Shown here: in pieces, positions 23,930 to 32,637 of the stretch
How the letters are laid out: each line of letters starts with the position of its first letter
Position numbering within the stretch: the first letter of the stretch is position 1
Source of the DNA: Bacillota bacterium
GTDB lineage: Bacteria; Bacillota; Clostridia; Caldicoprobacterales; DTU083
Assembly: GCA_029549985.1 (NCBI GenBank)
Contig: JAKPIB010000040.1
Coordinates: forward strand, 1 to 38,180
DNA: 38,180 nt
Reading direction: 5' to 3'
Notes under the pieces: generated by a model
Database searches by the model: none
Seen by the model: only the letters and a program-made list of their open reading frames with translations
Told to the model about the DNA's origin: nothing
Made by a program: the position numbers and the translations under genes

Positions 23930-24976
23930 CTACAGGCTGCGTATCAGGCAGCTCTTGATCCTTTCCGGGTCCTCGTTGTGATATCGTATATTTTCAACTA
24001 TTGTTATTATGTCCCTGATCTCTATCTCAAGCAGGTCGAAAAATATCACGGACTGGACTATGTCCATCCGGTTCATCCTGCGTATCTTGAGGAGCTTGTA
24101 ATACAGGTACCTGTTCATGCGCCGTTCCATGAATATGTCCCGGGTCTTTTTGTGGTCGAACAAGAAGTTGTACCTGGTGTTTCTCATCTTTTCCACAAGC
24201 TCGGCCTCATCCCTGCATTGGCAGAGCTCCTTCAGCCTGGCATGGCTCAAGCTGCCGTTGAAATCGAGGGTGTAGTTGAGCAGGATGTCCCCCGGCAGGC
24301 GGTAGAACTTTATGCCCCTGTAGATGAGCTGAAGGTTCAGCAGGTCTGCCCTCATGCCCTGGATCCTGATGATCATCTCCTGCTCGGCTGGAGTCAGCTT
24401 TTCCATATGGCGCTTGTATATGGCCGCATAGGCCAGGTCGAGGGCCATCTCCACCCTGAACTGGTTTTCGGTATTGTCCTTCAGGGTCAGGGGGTAAAGG
24501 TAAGGGTAGTAGGGGCTGCCCTTCAGGCTGTCCACCAGCTCGGAAAAGCTTTTTGAGGATATGAGCCGCTTAATGTCCAGGTCTCCATAGCGGCCGATAT
24601 ACACCAGGGAGCTGCCGGCCTCAGCGAGGTCCTGCCCGGTGAAAAGGGCCCTGATCAGCAGCTTCAGGTCCTCAACTTCAAACCGCATGTAAAGGACATT
24701 CAGGAACTTCCTGGCTTCATCCTTGAAATAGTGCCTGAGCCTCATCAGCAGGTCTACGGAGTAGCGCCTCAGGATGACCTCGAGCTCTCCGCGGTGGATG
24801 GCTTCCGCACTTACCCCTTCCAGGGCCTGCGAGTAATGGGTCTGCTTCAGGTACCTGGCTATGTCCGCTACAGAATCCATCGATATGAGCCTCATGTAAT
24901 CCTCGTTGCTCAAAAATAAGCCCAGAATGGCTCTGAGCTTAGTATTCACCGCAGCATAGCTGATCGCAGGACTCAT
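23930..24976 (-). CDS. atpC: V/A-type ATPase subunit C (rotor cap, subunit d homologue)
   Basis: This 348-residue helical protein matches subunit C of the bacterial V-ATPase, a funnel that joins the DF shaft to the membrane ring. Conserved stretches are LRHYFKDEARKFLNVLYMRF with EVEDLKLLIRA, and the C-terminal RMNRMDIVQSVIFFDLLEIE. Its ATG overlaps the stop of the upstream G/H gene by four bases. Length is typical. Confidence 0.92.
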   Translation of the reverse strand: MSPAISYAAVNTKLRAILGLFLSNEDYMRLISMDSVADIARYLKQTHYSQALEGVSAEAIHRGELEVILRRYSVDLLMRLRHYFKDEARKFLNVLYMRFEVEDLKLLIRALFTGQDLAEAGSSLVYIGRYGDLDIKRLISSKSFSELVDSLKGSPYYPYLYPLTLKDNTENQFRVEMALDLAYAAIYKRHMEKLTPAEQEMIIRIQGMRADLLNLQLIYRGIKFYRLPGDILLNYTLDFNGSLSHARLKELCQCRDEAELVEKMRNTRYNFLFDHKKTRDIFMERRMNRYLYYKLLKIRRMNRMDIVQSVIFFDLLEIEIRDIITIVENIRYHNEDPERIKSCLIRSL

Positions 24977-25308
24977 TGCTCCATATTCCCTTCTTCCGCT
25001 TCGGGTATGATCCGCTTGAGGATCTCAGCCTCCATCCTGCCTTTAACGCACAAAAAGTGCTCTTCCAGTTGGGCAACCTTCCGATCACTTTCTGTGCCAT
25101 AGACATCGGCCTCTTTATATGCAGCCTTTATTTTTTCCTCATAGACCGACCGGCCCTTCTCCCTGGCACTGCTTATAGCCTTGGCCCTGTATTCCTCTAT
25201 TTCCGCCTTGGCCTGCTCTTCCTTTTGCCGGATCCTTTGCTCAGCGCTTTCAACGGCCTTTCTTGCGCTTTTGTCAAGGGAGATTATTTTTTCTATAATG
25301 TCCTGCAT
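24973..25308 (-). CDS. V/A-type ATPase subunit G/H (peripheral stalk)
   Basis: The 111-residue protein is almost wholly an alpha-helical coiled coil rich in Lys, Glu, Ala and Arg (residues 12-95), as expected for the G/H stalk partner of subunit E. The ATG at 25308 (MQDIIEK) is chosen over an ATG 20 codons earlier, which lies in the promoter. It is the first gene of the ATPase operon, about 25 bases after the predicted transcription start. The family call rests on composition and operon place. Confidence 0.85.
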   Translation of the reverse strand: MQDIIEKIISLDKSARKAVESAEQRIRQKEEQAKAEIEEYRAKAISSAREKGRSVYEEKIKAAYKEADVYGTESDRKVAQLEEHFLCVKGRMEAEILKRIIPEAEEGNMEQ

Positions 25309-25339
25309 ATAAAAACCGTCCTTCAAGAATATGTAACTT

Positions 25340-25368
25340 ATTTTACTGCTGCTGTTATTAAATTTCAA
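25340..25368 (-). promoter_or_regulatory. Sigma-A type promoter of the V-ATPase operon
   Basis: On the minus strand TTGAAA (25368-25363) is followed after 17 bases by TAAAAT (25345-25340). It lies in the 74-base gap between the DUF438 gene and the first ATPase gene, so the ATPase can be transcribed separately from the genes upstream. Confidence 0.65.
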
Positions 25369-25382
25369 TAGGTATGAAAAAT

Positions 25383-26600
25383 TTAATCCGCCAGTCGTTT
25401 TTCCCCTTTCAGCTCCTGGATCGGCCTGATGTTCTGGGTGACCTCCATGGTGCCCAGATACTCGCCCTTTTCATCACGTACAGCAAAATACCTTATGTAA
25501 ACGAACAAATCCCCCTTCTGGATCCAAAAATCCTCATGGTCCTTACGGCCGGACTTGAAGTCATCCAGCATTTTCTCCACTACATGGACACTGGCCGGCG
25601 GATGGCAGTTCTGAACCGTCCGCCCCAATACGGCCTTCGGACGGTGGAAGATCCTGTCCTTGCCCTGATCGAAGTACTTGACCACGTCATTTTTATCTAT
25701 AAAGGTTATGTCGATGGGCATGGTATTGAGCATAGCCTCAAGCTCTGTTACCGTAAGGGTGCCCGAATCGAACCTTACTGTACCTTTATCTACCCCGGGC
25801 TGCTCCGGCACGATCTTGTTTACGTCCACCCTTTCGGGCTTCCATTGGCCGGCAGGCCTTACGAAGGTGTAGCCTATCTCATCGCTTTGCTCTGCGATCC
25901 TGAGCCATTCATCCTCAGTCAGGATCTCCAGCGCCATCGGGATCAGTATGTTTTCTTCCTTGAAGATCATCTCCGTGACCTTGGTCAGCATGCTTTCGGC
26001 CGCAGCCGCCAGCTTTTCGCTGTCCTCCTCGCCGGCAAGCCTGGCCAGCACATGCTTTATATCCGCTCGTATCTCGTCATCAACGCCCCACATCACCTTC
26101 GGAGGCCCTGTTATATCATACTTCTCCAGGTAGGGGAACAGCAGGTTCTCCTTGCGGCTGTAGTGCTTATCCAGCTCCAGCAGCTTGCTCAGCTCCTCCT
26201 TGAGCGCCTTGCGGTTTTCTGCGCTCCCGTCCTGCTTCAGGGCTTCTAGCCTGGGCCGGATGCTGTTTTCAATGAGCCTTTCGACAGCCCGGTTCTCAAG
26301 CATCATCGTATGTGCGGGATGCCCGGGTATCTCATGAGCCTGGGCAGGCTTGTGTATGTCCTCTATTGAGCCCTTGAACACGGCAGCATGCACGTCGCAC
26401 AGCCGCTGGACCTCCTCCACGGGCAGGCCTTCCCGGATCAGGGCCTGCTCCATCTGCGAGATCTCAGATACGGATATGCCCTTTATGAGCTCCTGGAACC
26501 GCTGCTTGACCTCATCCACCGATCTGCCCTGGTGAAGCTCCATGATAAGCTCCTTCAGGACCCTTTGCCTGTGTTCCCTGTTGTCTATCAACTCACTCAT
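25383..26600 (-). CDS. DUF438 - hemerythrin - PAS domain protein
   Basis: This 405-residue soluble protein has an N-terminal DUF438 domain (about 12-80, IMELHQGRSVDEVKQRFQEL), a hemerythrin-like helical bundle (about 90-225) with iron-ligand-type residues in HPAHTMMLEN, LDKHYSRKENLLFPYLE and FKEENILIPMAL, and a C-terminal PAS fold (about 275-395). Such proteins are thought to sense oxygen, nitric oxide or redox state in anaerobes; the output is unknown. The ATG at 26600 follows CTGGAGGAAGG. It lies just upstream of the V-ATPase operon and could be part of a longer transcript. Confidence 0.9.
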   Translation of the reverse strand: MSELIDNREHRQRVLKELIMELHQGRSVDEVKQRFQELIKGISVSEISQMEQALIREGLPVEEVQRLCDVHAAVFKGSIEDIHKPAQAHEIPGHPAHTMMLENRAVERLIENSIRPRLEALKQDGSAENRKALKEELSKLLELDKHYSRKENLLFPYLEKYDITGPPKVMWGVDDEIRADIKHVLARLAGEEDSEKLAAAAESMLTKVTEMIFKEENILIPMALEILTEDEWLRIAEQSDEIGYTFVRPAGQWKPERVDVNKIVPEQPGVDKGTVRFDSGTLTVTELEAMLNTMPIDITFIDKNDVVKYFDQGKDRIFHRPKAVLGRTVQNCHPPASVHVVEKMLDDFKSGRKDHEDFWIQKGDLFVYIRYFAVRDEKGEYLGTMEVTQNIRPIQELKGEKRLAD

Positions 26601-26726
26601 AATAACCTTCCTCCAGTCTTATATAATGATTGTCCCCAAAGACCCTTATTATTCCCATTAATCTTATAACCTCTTTTCTGCGGGCATAACACCCTTTTTG
26701 GGGCCACGATCATATATAGTCCTGGC

Positions 26727-26741
26727 TGTCTGACTCAGACA
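26727..26741. promoter_or_regulatory. Perfect palindrome upstream of the DUF438/hemerythrin gene
   Basis: TGTCTGA and TCAGACA flank a single C in the 173-base gap before the hemerythrin gene. Such compact symmetry suits a dimeric repressor site. It matches no regulator consensus I know, and no convincing promoter was found beside it. Confidence 0.35.
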
Positions 26742-26773
26742 TATTTTAAAGTATGAAACCGGAAGGCAAATTA

Positions 26774-26986
26774 TTAACTTAGGTCGCAGCCCATACAGCA
26801 TCCGTCGCACCTGTCAGAAGCCGGGCTGTCAGCGGAGAAGGGAGACAGGGAATTGCACTTGCCCTCATAGACCTGCTTTACCTCACCGCCGCATTCCGGG
26901 CATCTGACCTTGTCCTTGTTGTGGCTGTATACCAGCTCTGAAAACTTCAAAGCGCATTCCTTGCATTGGAAGTTTATAAGCGGCAT
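26774..26986 (-). CDS. FmdB-type zinc ribbon protein
   Basis: This 70-residue protein begins with the FmdB zinc ribbon: MPLINFQCKECALKFSELVY, then KVRCPECGGEVKQVYEG, two CxxC pairs that should bind one zinc. The C-terminal tail adds a second cysteine cluster, CDGCCMGC, of unknown role. FmdB-type proteins are common and small, and their function is poorly known. The ATG at 26986 follows GGGAGG, which lies in the end of tmk, five bases apart, so the two genes are co-transcribed. Confidence 0.82.
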   Translation of the reverse strand: MPLINFQCKECALKFSELVYSHNKDKVRCPECGGEVKQVYEGKCNSLSPFSADSPASDRCDGCCMGCDLS

Positions 26987-26991
26987 ACATA

Positions 26992-27684
26992 TCAACCTCC
27001 CTGTTTGCTGTCAAGCAGATTTTTGACTACTTCGTAGACATCCTCATGTATGTCCTCGATGGATCTGATCCCTCCATCCTTCGTGCAGGCTATCCTGTGC
27101 CAGCCGTAAGCCTCAGCAAGGGATTTGGTCGTCCGGTAGACCTTTTCCAGGTAGGCTTCGTCCTTTTCGTGGATGTCCTTTTCCTCCTGGCCAGTTATCT
27201 TGTTGCTGCGGTCCTTTATGAGCCTTTGGGCATATTCAGGCGGCATGTCGAGCAGTATGACACAATCCGGTACCGGCAGGCCCAGCTTTACGAACTCCAG
27301 GTCATAGAGCCATTCCAGGTAGCGCTTGCGTTCATCCGGATCCTCGAGCTTGGCCGCCTGGTGCACCATGTTGGATGTGGTATACCTGTCGGCAAGGATG
27401 ATCCCGCCGCTTTCATAAAAGTCCTTCCAGTCCGTCTTGTATGACGCGAAACGGTCCACCGCAAAGAAAACGGATGATGCATAGGCGTTGACATCATCAG
27501 GCCTTGATCCGAAATCCCCCCTCAGGTACATCCTGACCAGGGCCGAGGAATCGCTCCCGTAATTGGGGAACCTGATGATCCTTGCATTGTAGCCCTCATC
27601 CTTCAGCCTTTGATACAGCCTTTTGGACTGGGTCTCCTTGCCGCTGCCGTCCCCTGCTTCAATGATTATCAGTTTGCCCTTCAT
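26992..27684 (-). CDS. tmk: Thymidylate kinase (dTMP kinase)
   Basis: The protein has 230 residues. It phosphorylates dTMP to dTDP for DNA synthesis. It has the DRY-type motif LADRYTTSNMVHQAAK and a lid-like basic region (RLIKDRSNKITGQEEKDIHE). The P-loop region reads EAGDGSGKETQ (residues 9-19), so the first Gly of the usual GxxxxGK(S/T) is Ala10 and the Ser/Thr after the lysine is Glu17. This is a clade-type variant, and activity is still likely. The ATG at 27684 follows GGAGAGG. It lies between the yaaO-like gene and the core darA-holB genes, as in B. subtilis. Confidence 0.92.
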   Translation of the reverse strand: MKGKLIIIEAGDGSGKETQSKRLYQRLKDEGYNARIIRFPNYGSDSSALVRMYLRGDFGSRPDDVNAYASSVFFAVDRFASYKTDWKDFYESGGIILADRYTTSNMVHQAAKLEDPDERKRYLEWLYDLEFVKLGLPVPDCVILLDMPPEYAQRLIKDRSNKITGQEEKDIHEKDEAYLEKVYRTTKSLAEAYGWHRIACTKDGGIRSIEDIHEDVYEVVKNLLDSKQGG

Positions 27685-27726
27685 CGTCGTCCCTCTCCTG
27701 TCGTAGATTTTGCGTATCATATTATA

Positions 27727-29142
27727 CTATTCCGCCAATACCGGTATCAGACCATCCTCAGTCAAGCCAAAGAGGCGGCCGCCCATTGCCTTGATTTCCA
27801 GCAGGCCTGCTATCCCGCCTTTGTCTATGAGCTCTCCGGGGCAGAAGGCCGGGATCCCCGGAGGATAGGCACCTATTATGCCGGCGCAGACCCGGCCAGG
27901 TGATGCCTCAAGAGGGATATGCGCTGTTTTTCTGTAAAAAGCCTCTTTAGGCGACATCTCCTGCCGGGGCATTTCCCGGGAAATTGACAACTTAATACCT
28001 TTGTCCCTGGGCTGCCTTCGTTGGTCCCACAGAACCCTGCAGGCACCTATGAGCCTTTCGAAGTCCGCCTGGGTGTCAGCCACGGTGCAGATGCAGACCA
28101 ACCTCCGCATATCCGCCATTTCGACCTGGACCCCGTGCCTTCGCAGGACCACTTCGGCTTCAAACCCGGTAAGCCCAAGGTCACGGAGGTCCAGGACAAG
28201 CCGGGTACCGTCCATGCTTTCGACCTCAGGCCTGGTATAGCCGTCCATGGTGTCTATCCCAAGCTGCCTGAGCTTCCTTTTAGCATCAGCAATAATGTCA
28301 AGCAGCCTGTCGGTCTCTCTCCTGCCAGTTACTTCCATATAGGCCCTGGCCCAGTCAAGGGAGGCCATAAGCAGGTAGGAGGGGCTGGTGGTCGTCAGCA
28401 TGCTGTGGATATGCCTCAGCCTGTTCAGATCCACCCTGCCGCGCCTTGCGTGCAGGTAAGAGGCCTGGGTCAGGGCAGGGATGGTCTTGTGGGCGCTCTG
28501 GGCCCAAAGGTCTGCCTTGCAGTCCGCTGCCGACTTTGGCAGCCCTGGATGGAACACAAAATGAGTCCCGTGGGCTTCATCCACCAGGGACACGATCCCA
28601 TGCTCATCAAGGATGCTGCAGATCTCCTCAAGGCGGGGAGCCAGCCCATAGTAGCTGGGGTTCACGATCATCATGGCCCCGGCCTGCGGGTTTTGCTCGA
28701 TCGCCAGCCTGACATCCTCCGGCGATACCTGGGTGGCCAGGTCCCGCTCCTCGTCATAGCCCGGCCATACATAGACCGGACGTGCCCCGCTGAGCACCAG
28801 GGCATCCCAAACGGATTTATGGCAGTTGCGCGGGACTATCACGGTGTCCCCCGGACCGATCGTTGCCAGCAGCATCATTTGTACGCCGGAAGTTGTCCCG
28901 TTTACAAGAAAAAAGCAGGCATCAGACCCAAATGCCCGGGCCGCCAGCTCCTGCGCCTCCTTTACAGCCCCGGCCGGGGCGTGGAGGTTGTCCGTGCCCG
29001 GTATTTCAGTCAGGTCATACGACCAGCTTAAATTAAAACAGGACGGTGATACCAGCTTACCGCCCTTATGTCCAGGCATATGGAACCTTGCGGTATTTTC
29101 ATTTACATAATCGAGTACAGCTTGCACCAAGGGCGTTTTCAT
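27727..29142 (-). CDS. PLP-dependent Orn/Lys/Arg decarboxylase family protein (YaaO-like)
   Basis: This 471-residue fold-type I PLP enzyme starts with the HMPGHKGG motif typical of the family. It has LVNGTTSGVQMM, the DEAHG aspartate near 188 and the Schiff-base lysine K219 in SAHKTIPALTQ. The short C-terminal domain includes CAGIIGAYPPGIPAFCPGE. Members decarboxylate arginine, lysine or ornithine to make polyamines; the substrate here is unknown. The ATG at 29142 follows GGTGAGG. It lies between gin and tmk, the same place as yaaO in B. subtilis. Confidence 0.92.
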   Translation of the reverse strand: MKTPLVQAVLDYVNENTARFHMPGHKGGKLVSPSCFNLSWSYDLTEIPGTDNLHAPAGAVKEAQELAARAFGSDACFFLVNGTTSGVQMMLLATIGPGDTVIVPRNCHKSVWDALVLSGARPVYVWPGYDEERDLATQVSPEDVRLAIEQNPQAGAMMIVNPSYYGLAPRLEEICSILDEHGIVSLVDEAHGTHFVFHPGLPKSAADCKADLWAQSAHKTIPALTQASYLHARRGRVDLNRLRHIHSMLTTTSPSYLLMASLDWARAYMEVTGRRETDRLLDIIADAKRKLRQLGIDTMDGYTRPEVESMDGTRLVLDLRDLGLTGFEAEVVLRRHGVQVEMADMRRLVCICTVADTQADFERLIGACRVLWDQRRQPRDKGIKLSISREMPRQEMSPKEAFYRKTAHIPLEASPGRVCAGIIGAYPPGIPAFCPGELIDKGGIAGLLEIKAMGGRLFGLTEDGLIPVLAE

Positions 29143-29174
29143 GCCATGCCTCACCATCTGCTTAAGTATATTGC

Positions 29175-29360
29175 CTATTTGCCACTATTGTCAAATATGT
29201 TCCTTATGCTCTCCATATACCGGCTGTAGGCCTCGTCACCTGCCTTTGCGCCCACTATCTCCTCTTCACAGCTCTTGCATATGTTCCGGCCCAGGATGAC
29301 AATATTGGCCCTTTTGATTTTCCGGCATATGCCGCAAACCATTATATCTATATCAGCCAT
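29175..29360 (-). CDS. csfB: Gin/CsfB-type anti-sigma factor
   Basis: This 61-residue protein has the Gin zinc-binding pattern, C9-x2-C12 and C28-x2-C31, in VCGICRKIKRANIVIL and GRNICKSCEEE. Gin is made in the forespore and holds sigma-G (and sigma-E) inactive so that late genes are not switched on too early. The length and the position before the yaaO-like gene and tmk match csfB of B. subtilis. The ATG at 29360 follows GGGGAGG. That site can pair with a sequence upstream of the gene (see the hairpin entry). Confidence 0.92.
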   Translation of the reverse strand: MADIDIMVCGICRKIKRANIVILGRNICKSCEEEIVGAKAGDEAYSRYMESIRNIFDNSGK

Positions 29361-29366
29361 GACAAA

Positions 29367-29434
29367 CCTCCCCGGTTGGATGATACTTCAATCATTGACG
29401 TAATAATAGCATTCTATTCACCCAGCCGGGGAAG
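29367..29434 (-). promoter_or_regulatory. Long-range inverted repeat able to bury the gin ribosome binding site
   Basis: On the minus strand the arm at 29434-29422 can pair over 13 positions (one G-U, one mismatch) with 29379-29367, which contains the GGGGAGG site of gin. The loop is 42 bases. RNA coming from the upstream glycosylation operon would have both arms, while RNA starting within the loop region would not. No U-run follows, so it is not a normal terminator. Confidence 0.5.
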
Positions 29435-29444
29435 TGTTTCAAGC

Positions 29445-32400
29445 TCAGGTCCAGAAGACCCAGGAAGGCAGGATCTCCATGAGTTCGGCGTAGGCCCTGG
29501 GTATCACCATACCGGAGACCGCAGGGTAAAATACTATGAACAGCACCAGCACAAGGGCCAGGTATGCATAGACCCACTTTCGCTCCAGCCCCATGTCCTC
29601 CAGCTTATTTATCACATACACGACTGCCAGCATCATAAAGGGTATGATCGGGAAAAAGTGATATATGAACGCGGCTCTTGATATAAGGGTCCAGGGCAGG
29701 ATCTGGGAGACTATCGCGATCACAAGCAGGAGGGCCTTTTTGTTCCTTACCACCGCTTCCTTCAAGGCATAGAAGAAAGCTGCAAGACCTGCCCACCAAA
29801 CGGCCGGATTGCCGAAGGAGGATATGGTGGACGCCAGACCGGCCGGCATGTCAGGAGCCTTGTAATACCATATGGGCCTTATGATAAGCGGCCAGCTCCA
29901 CCACGGTGACTGGAAGGAGTGGGTCGCTTCAAGGCCGCTGTGATAGTTGTACATCCGCTTCTGATATTCGAGTATATCCTTGAAGGTCATTCCCTCCACC
30001 TGGAGGTAGGGGATATAGGACAGGAAGTATATGGCCGCAGGAATGATTATGAAGAACACCACGCAGCTCAGCAGGGTACCGTACCAGTAAGCCGGGATGA
30101 ACCTTTTGACCCATGAAGGCCTCTCCGCTTCATCAAGCTTTTTGTGCTGCCGGTAATCCTTGAACTCTTCATACTTGGCCAGGAAGAATATCACGGCCAG
30201 GCCCGGAGCGGCATATATGGCCGACCACTTTACCGCTGCTCCCAGGCCGAAGAAGAGGCCGCTCAGGAACAAGGGGACCAGAGACCTTGCAAAGCCCCTT
30301 GTGTATGACTTATTGAGGTAATAGTCCATCATGAAATAGTACATCAGGATCACGAAGAAGGTCGTATAGCTGTCGATGGTCGCGATCCTGGTCTGGGCAA
30401 AATGCATCAGGTCGAACATCATCAAAAAGGCGGCGCAGAACCCGTAAAAGCTTTTCCTGAACAGCTTGAGGCCGAACATGTACATAATCGGGATCATGGC
30501 GGCGCCAAAAAGGGTGCCGACTATGCGCCAGCCAAAGGTGTTCATGCCAAAGATCTTTATGCCTATAGCGATGAAGAGCTTGCCAAGGGGCGGATGGGTC
30601 CACTCATAGGGCCTTATTTTGTGCAAATGCTCATAGGCCGTCCTGGCGTGGTAGATTTCATCGAAGTAGGTGCCCGTCATATAGGTATGGGTATACTTTG
30701 CTATATCCTGCTCGTCGATCAGGTTGTAGAGGGGATCATCCTCCGTTACGGGCGTGCCGTCAAGGTGCTTAAGGGTGATCTCAAGGGGCTTTTTCGTGTC
30801 TTCACCAAACAGGGCTATCTCGAGCAGGGAGCCCTTTATATCGCGAGCCTGGACCCTGATAGAGGTCACATTCCGTGAGATGTCGAGAGCCCGCCATTTG
30901 TAAAACTCATCGTCCTTTATCTTTTCATCGAGCAGCTCATACTGACCCTTCGAATCCATGACCCAGACATTGTAGTCGCCCTTGTCGCCCAGGCCGCAGT
31001 AATAGGACAGGCGCTTCACATAGGTCTCCCGGGGCAGCTCGATGATGAAGCCCTCGGTCACCTTCTCCGCCATCCATTCCGTCTGGGGCACCTCAAACCC
31101 GCCCAGGTTGATAAAGGCTATGACAAGGTAGACTGCGGTCATGACAGCCATGATGATCACATCGGTCCTGCCTGCCCTGACCCTTGGCCTTGCGCTGCTC
31201 ACGCCGGCGCTGTTCAGGCCGGCCTTGTGGTCCGCGCTCTCCGGCCTGTGATCCTCATCCCGGCCCGCCTTGCCTTTTTCGGGTATAAGGTGGGCCTTAT
31301 TTATCCTTTCCGGCACAGCGATCCTCCAGGCCCAGGCTACGGCATATATGAGCAGGATCACATTTATAACCGAGAAGACATGGACGATTATCCTGATTGC
31401 GATATCATTCATATACAGGTGGCCGTCGCCAACCCTCAGCATTTTCTCCAGTACGGCATACACATTCGTAAAGCTTGTGAAGGACGCCACCCCGTACAGG
31501 GCCAGGGCCCGCTTGTCCCTGGTCATCACAAACAGGGCCAGCAGGAAGAACATGGCCGGGAACATGTACCGCTCGTGCATCCTCACGGACAGCACGAATA
31601 CTCCCAGGCTCAGCAGCAATCCGCCCAGGTAGGCCAGGTGCCTGCCCCTGCCCCTTATGTATATGATCGCCGTATACAGGACGGTCAGCACGATAAAGGC
31701 ATAGCCCCAGACCTTGTAGCTCAGCAGCACAAAGGTCTCCGAATCCTGCTTCAGGTTGGCCCCCAGCATGGCAAAGAAGTTGAAGGCATTAAGGGATGCA
31801 TAGGTATAGTTGCCTGTTGTGCTCAGGTACAGGTCCAATAGCCACATGGGCCCCTCGACGATGGCAAAGGGCATGGCCAGGAGCACGATCGCGCCCACCC
31901 CATAGGCCGCGGTCTTGAGGAGCAGCTTGATATCCTTGCGTTTGATGAGCTCAAACAGCACCACAGGCATCAGGATGAGGCCCTGGGGCTTTGTCAGGAC
32001 GGCAGCGGCAAAGGGAAAGGCGCAAAGCTCGGGCCTGTCGGCATCGAGGAGGTAAAAGCCCGCTGCCAGGAGCATCATGAGGAACGAATCCACCTGGCCC
32101 CATATGGCGGTATCCAGCACGACTGCCGGGTTGAAGATATACAGGCCGGCAACGGCAAGGGGCCATGAGCCGGGCAGCCTTTTCACAGCCAGCTTGTACA
32201 GCAGATAGGCTGTAGCCAGGTCAGCCAGGATAGAGGGCAGCTTGAGCAGGAGGACGTACAGCGACTCATCTCCGGATAAGCCCAGGATCCTTGCTATGGT
32301 CCCGATTATGCTGAGTACGTAAATATAAAAGGGAGGGTAATCGAGAAAGGATGCATTGGAGTAGATGTGGATAAGGTCCTTGGCTCCCTCCTGAGCCCAG

Positions 32401-32606
32401 TACCTGAACAATCCCATGTCATTGGGAAAACTCAGGCCAAGCGGTGCGATGACTATCCTCAGCGCAAATCCGATCCACAGGAGCATACCGATGGAGCTTG
32501 ACCTGGGCGGCGACTCCAGTGTCCTGATCCTCCCCTTTATGTTGCCGTAAAAATAAACAAGTCCCAGGTAAAATAAAGTATAGGAGATAAATGCTACTGC
32601 TCCCAC
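29445..32606 (-). CDS. Double GT-C glycosyltransferase: N-terminal GT-C half fused to PMT-type protein mannosyltransferase
   Basis: This 1053-residue protein has many membrane helices in two halves. Residues 1-430 form a GT-C glycosyltransferase-like unit (DYPPFYIYVL, AIWGQVDSFLM, AAVLTKPQGLILMP, RMHERYMFPA). A charged linker (about 440-478) and a helix (479-500) lead to an extracytoplasmic beta-type domain (about 510-640). The PMT core follows (about 640-1053) with TYFDEIYHARTAYE, WTHPPLGKLFIAIG and ARTIA-like TRIATIDSYTTFF. PMT enzymes move mannose or another sugar from a polyprenyl phosphate to Ser/Thr outside the membrane. The start is GTG at 32606 with AAGGGTGA. It follows gtrB and gtrA in one operon. 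Confidence 0.9.
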   Translation of the reverse strand: MGAVAFISYTLFYLGLVYFYGNIKGRIRTLESPPRSSSIGMLLWIGFALRIVIAPLGLSFPNDMGLFRYWAQEGAKDLIHIYSNASFLDYPPFYIYVLSIIGTIARILGLSGDESLYVLLLKLPSILADLATAYLLYKLAVKRLPGSWPLAVAGLYIFNPAVVLDTAIWGQVDSFLMMLLAAGFYLLDADRPELCAFPFAAAVLTKPQGLILMPVVLFELIKRKDIKLLLKTAAYGVGAIVLLAMPFAIVEGPMWLLDLYLSTTGNYTYASLNAFNFFAMLGANLKQDSETFVLLSYKVWGYAFIVLTVLYTAIIYIRGRGRHLAYLGGLLLSLGVFVLSVRMHERYMFPAMFFLLALFVMTRDKRALALYGVASFTSFTNVYAVLEKMLRVGDGHLYMNDIAIRIIVHVFSVINVILLIYAVAWAWRIAVPERINKAHLIPEKGKAGRDEDHRPESADHKAGLNSAGVSSARPRVRAGRTDVIIMAVMTAVYLVIAFINLGGFEVPQTEWMAEKVTEGFIIELPRETYVKRLSYYCGLGDKGDYNVWVMDSKGQYELLDEKIKDDEFYKWRALDISRNVTSIRVQARDIKGSLLEIALFGEDTKKPLEITLKHLDGTPVTEDDPLYNLIDEQDIAKYTHTYMTGTYFDEIYHARTAYEHLHKIRPYEWTHPPLGKLFIAIGIKIFGMNTFGWRIVGTLFGAAMIPIMYMFGLKLFRKSFYGFCAAFLMMFDLMHFAQTRIATIDSYTTFFVILMYYFMMDYYLNKSYTRGFARSLVPLFLSGLFFGLGAAVKWSAIYAAPGLAVIFFLAKYEEFKDYRQHKKLDEAERPSWVKRFIPAYWYGTLLSCVVFFIIIPAAIYFLSYIPYLQVEGMTFKDILEYQKRMYNYHSGLEATHSFQSPWWSWPLIIRPIWYYKAPDMPAGLASTISSFGNPAVWWAGLAAFFYALKEAVVRNKKALLLVIAIVSQILPWTLISRAAFIYHFFPIIPFMMLAVVYVINKLEDMGLERKWVYAYLALVLVLFIVFYPAVSGMVIPRAYAELMEILPSWVFWT

Positions 32607-32637
32607 TATAACTCACCCTTCTCATCTATTCTGTATA

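Noticed and set aside
16507-25308. F-type ATP synthase
   Set aside because: Subunit set and order, the non-homologous region of A, the lack of a P-loop in B and the large subunit I are all of the V/A type.
28021-29031. 336-codon plus-strand frame
   Set aside because: It is antisense to the PLP decarboxylase gene, which shows the PLP lysine and family motifs. The frame has no recognisable domain.
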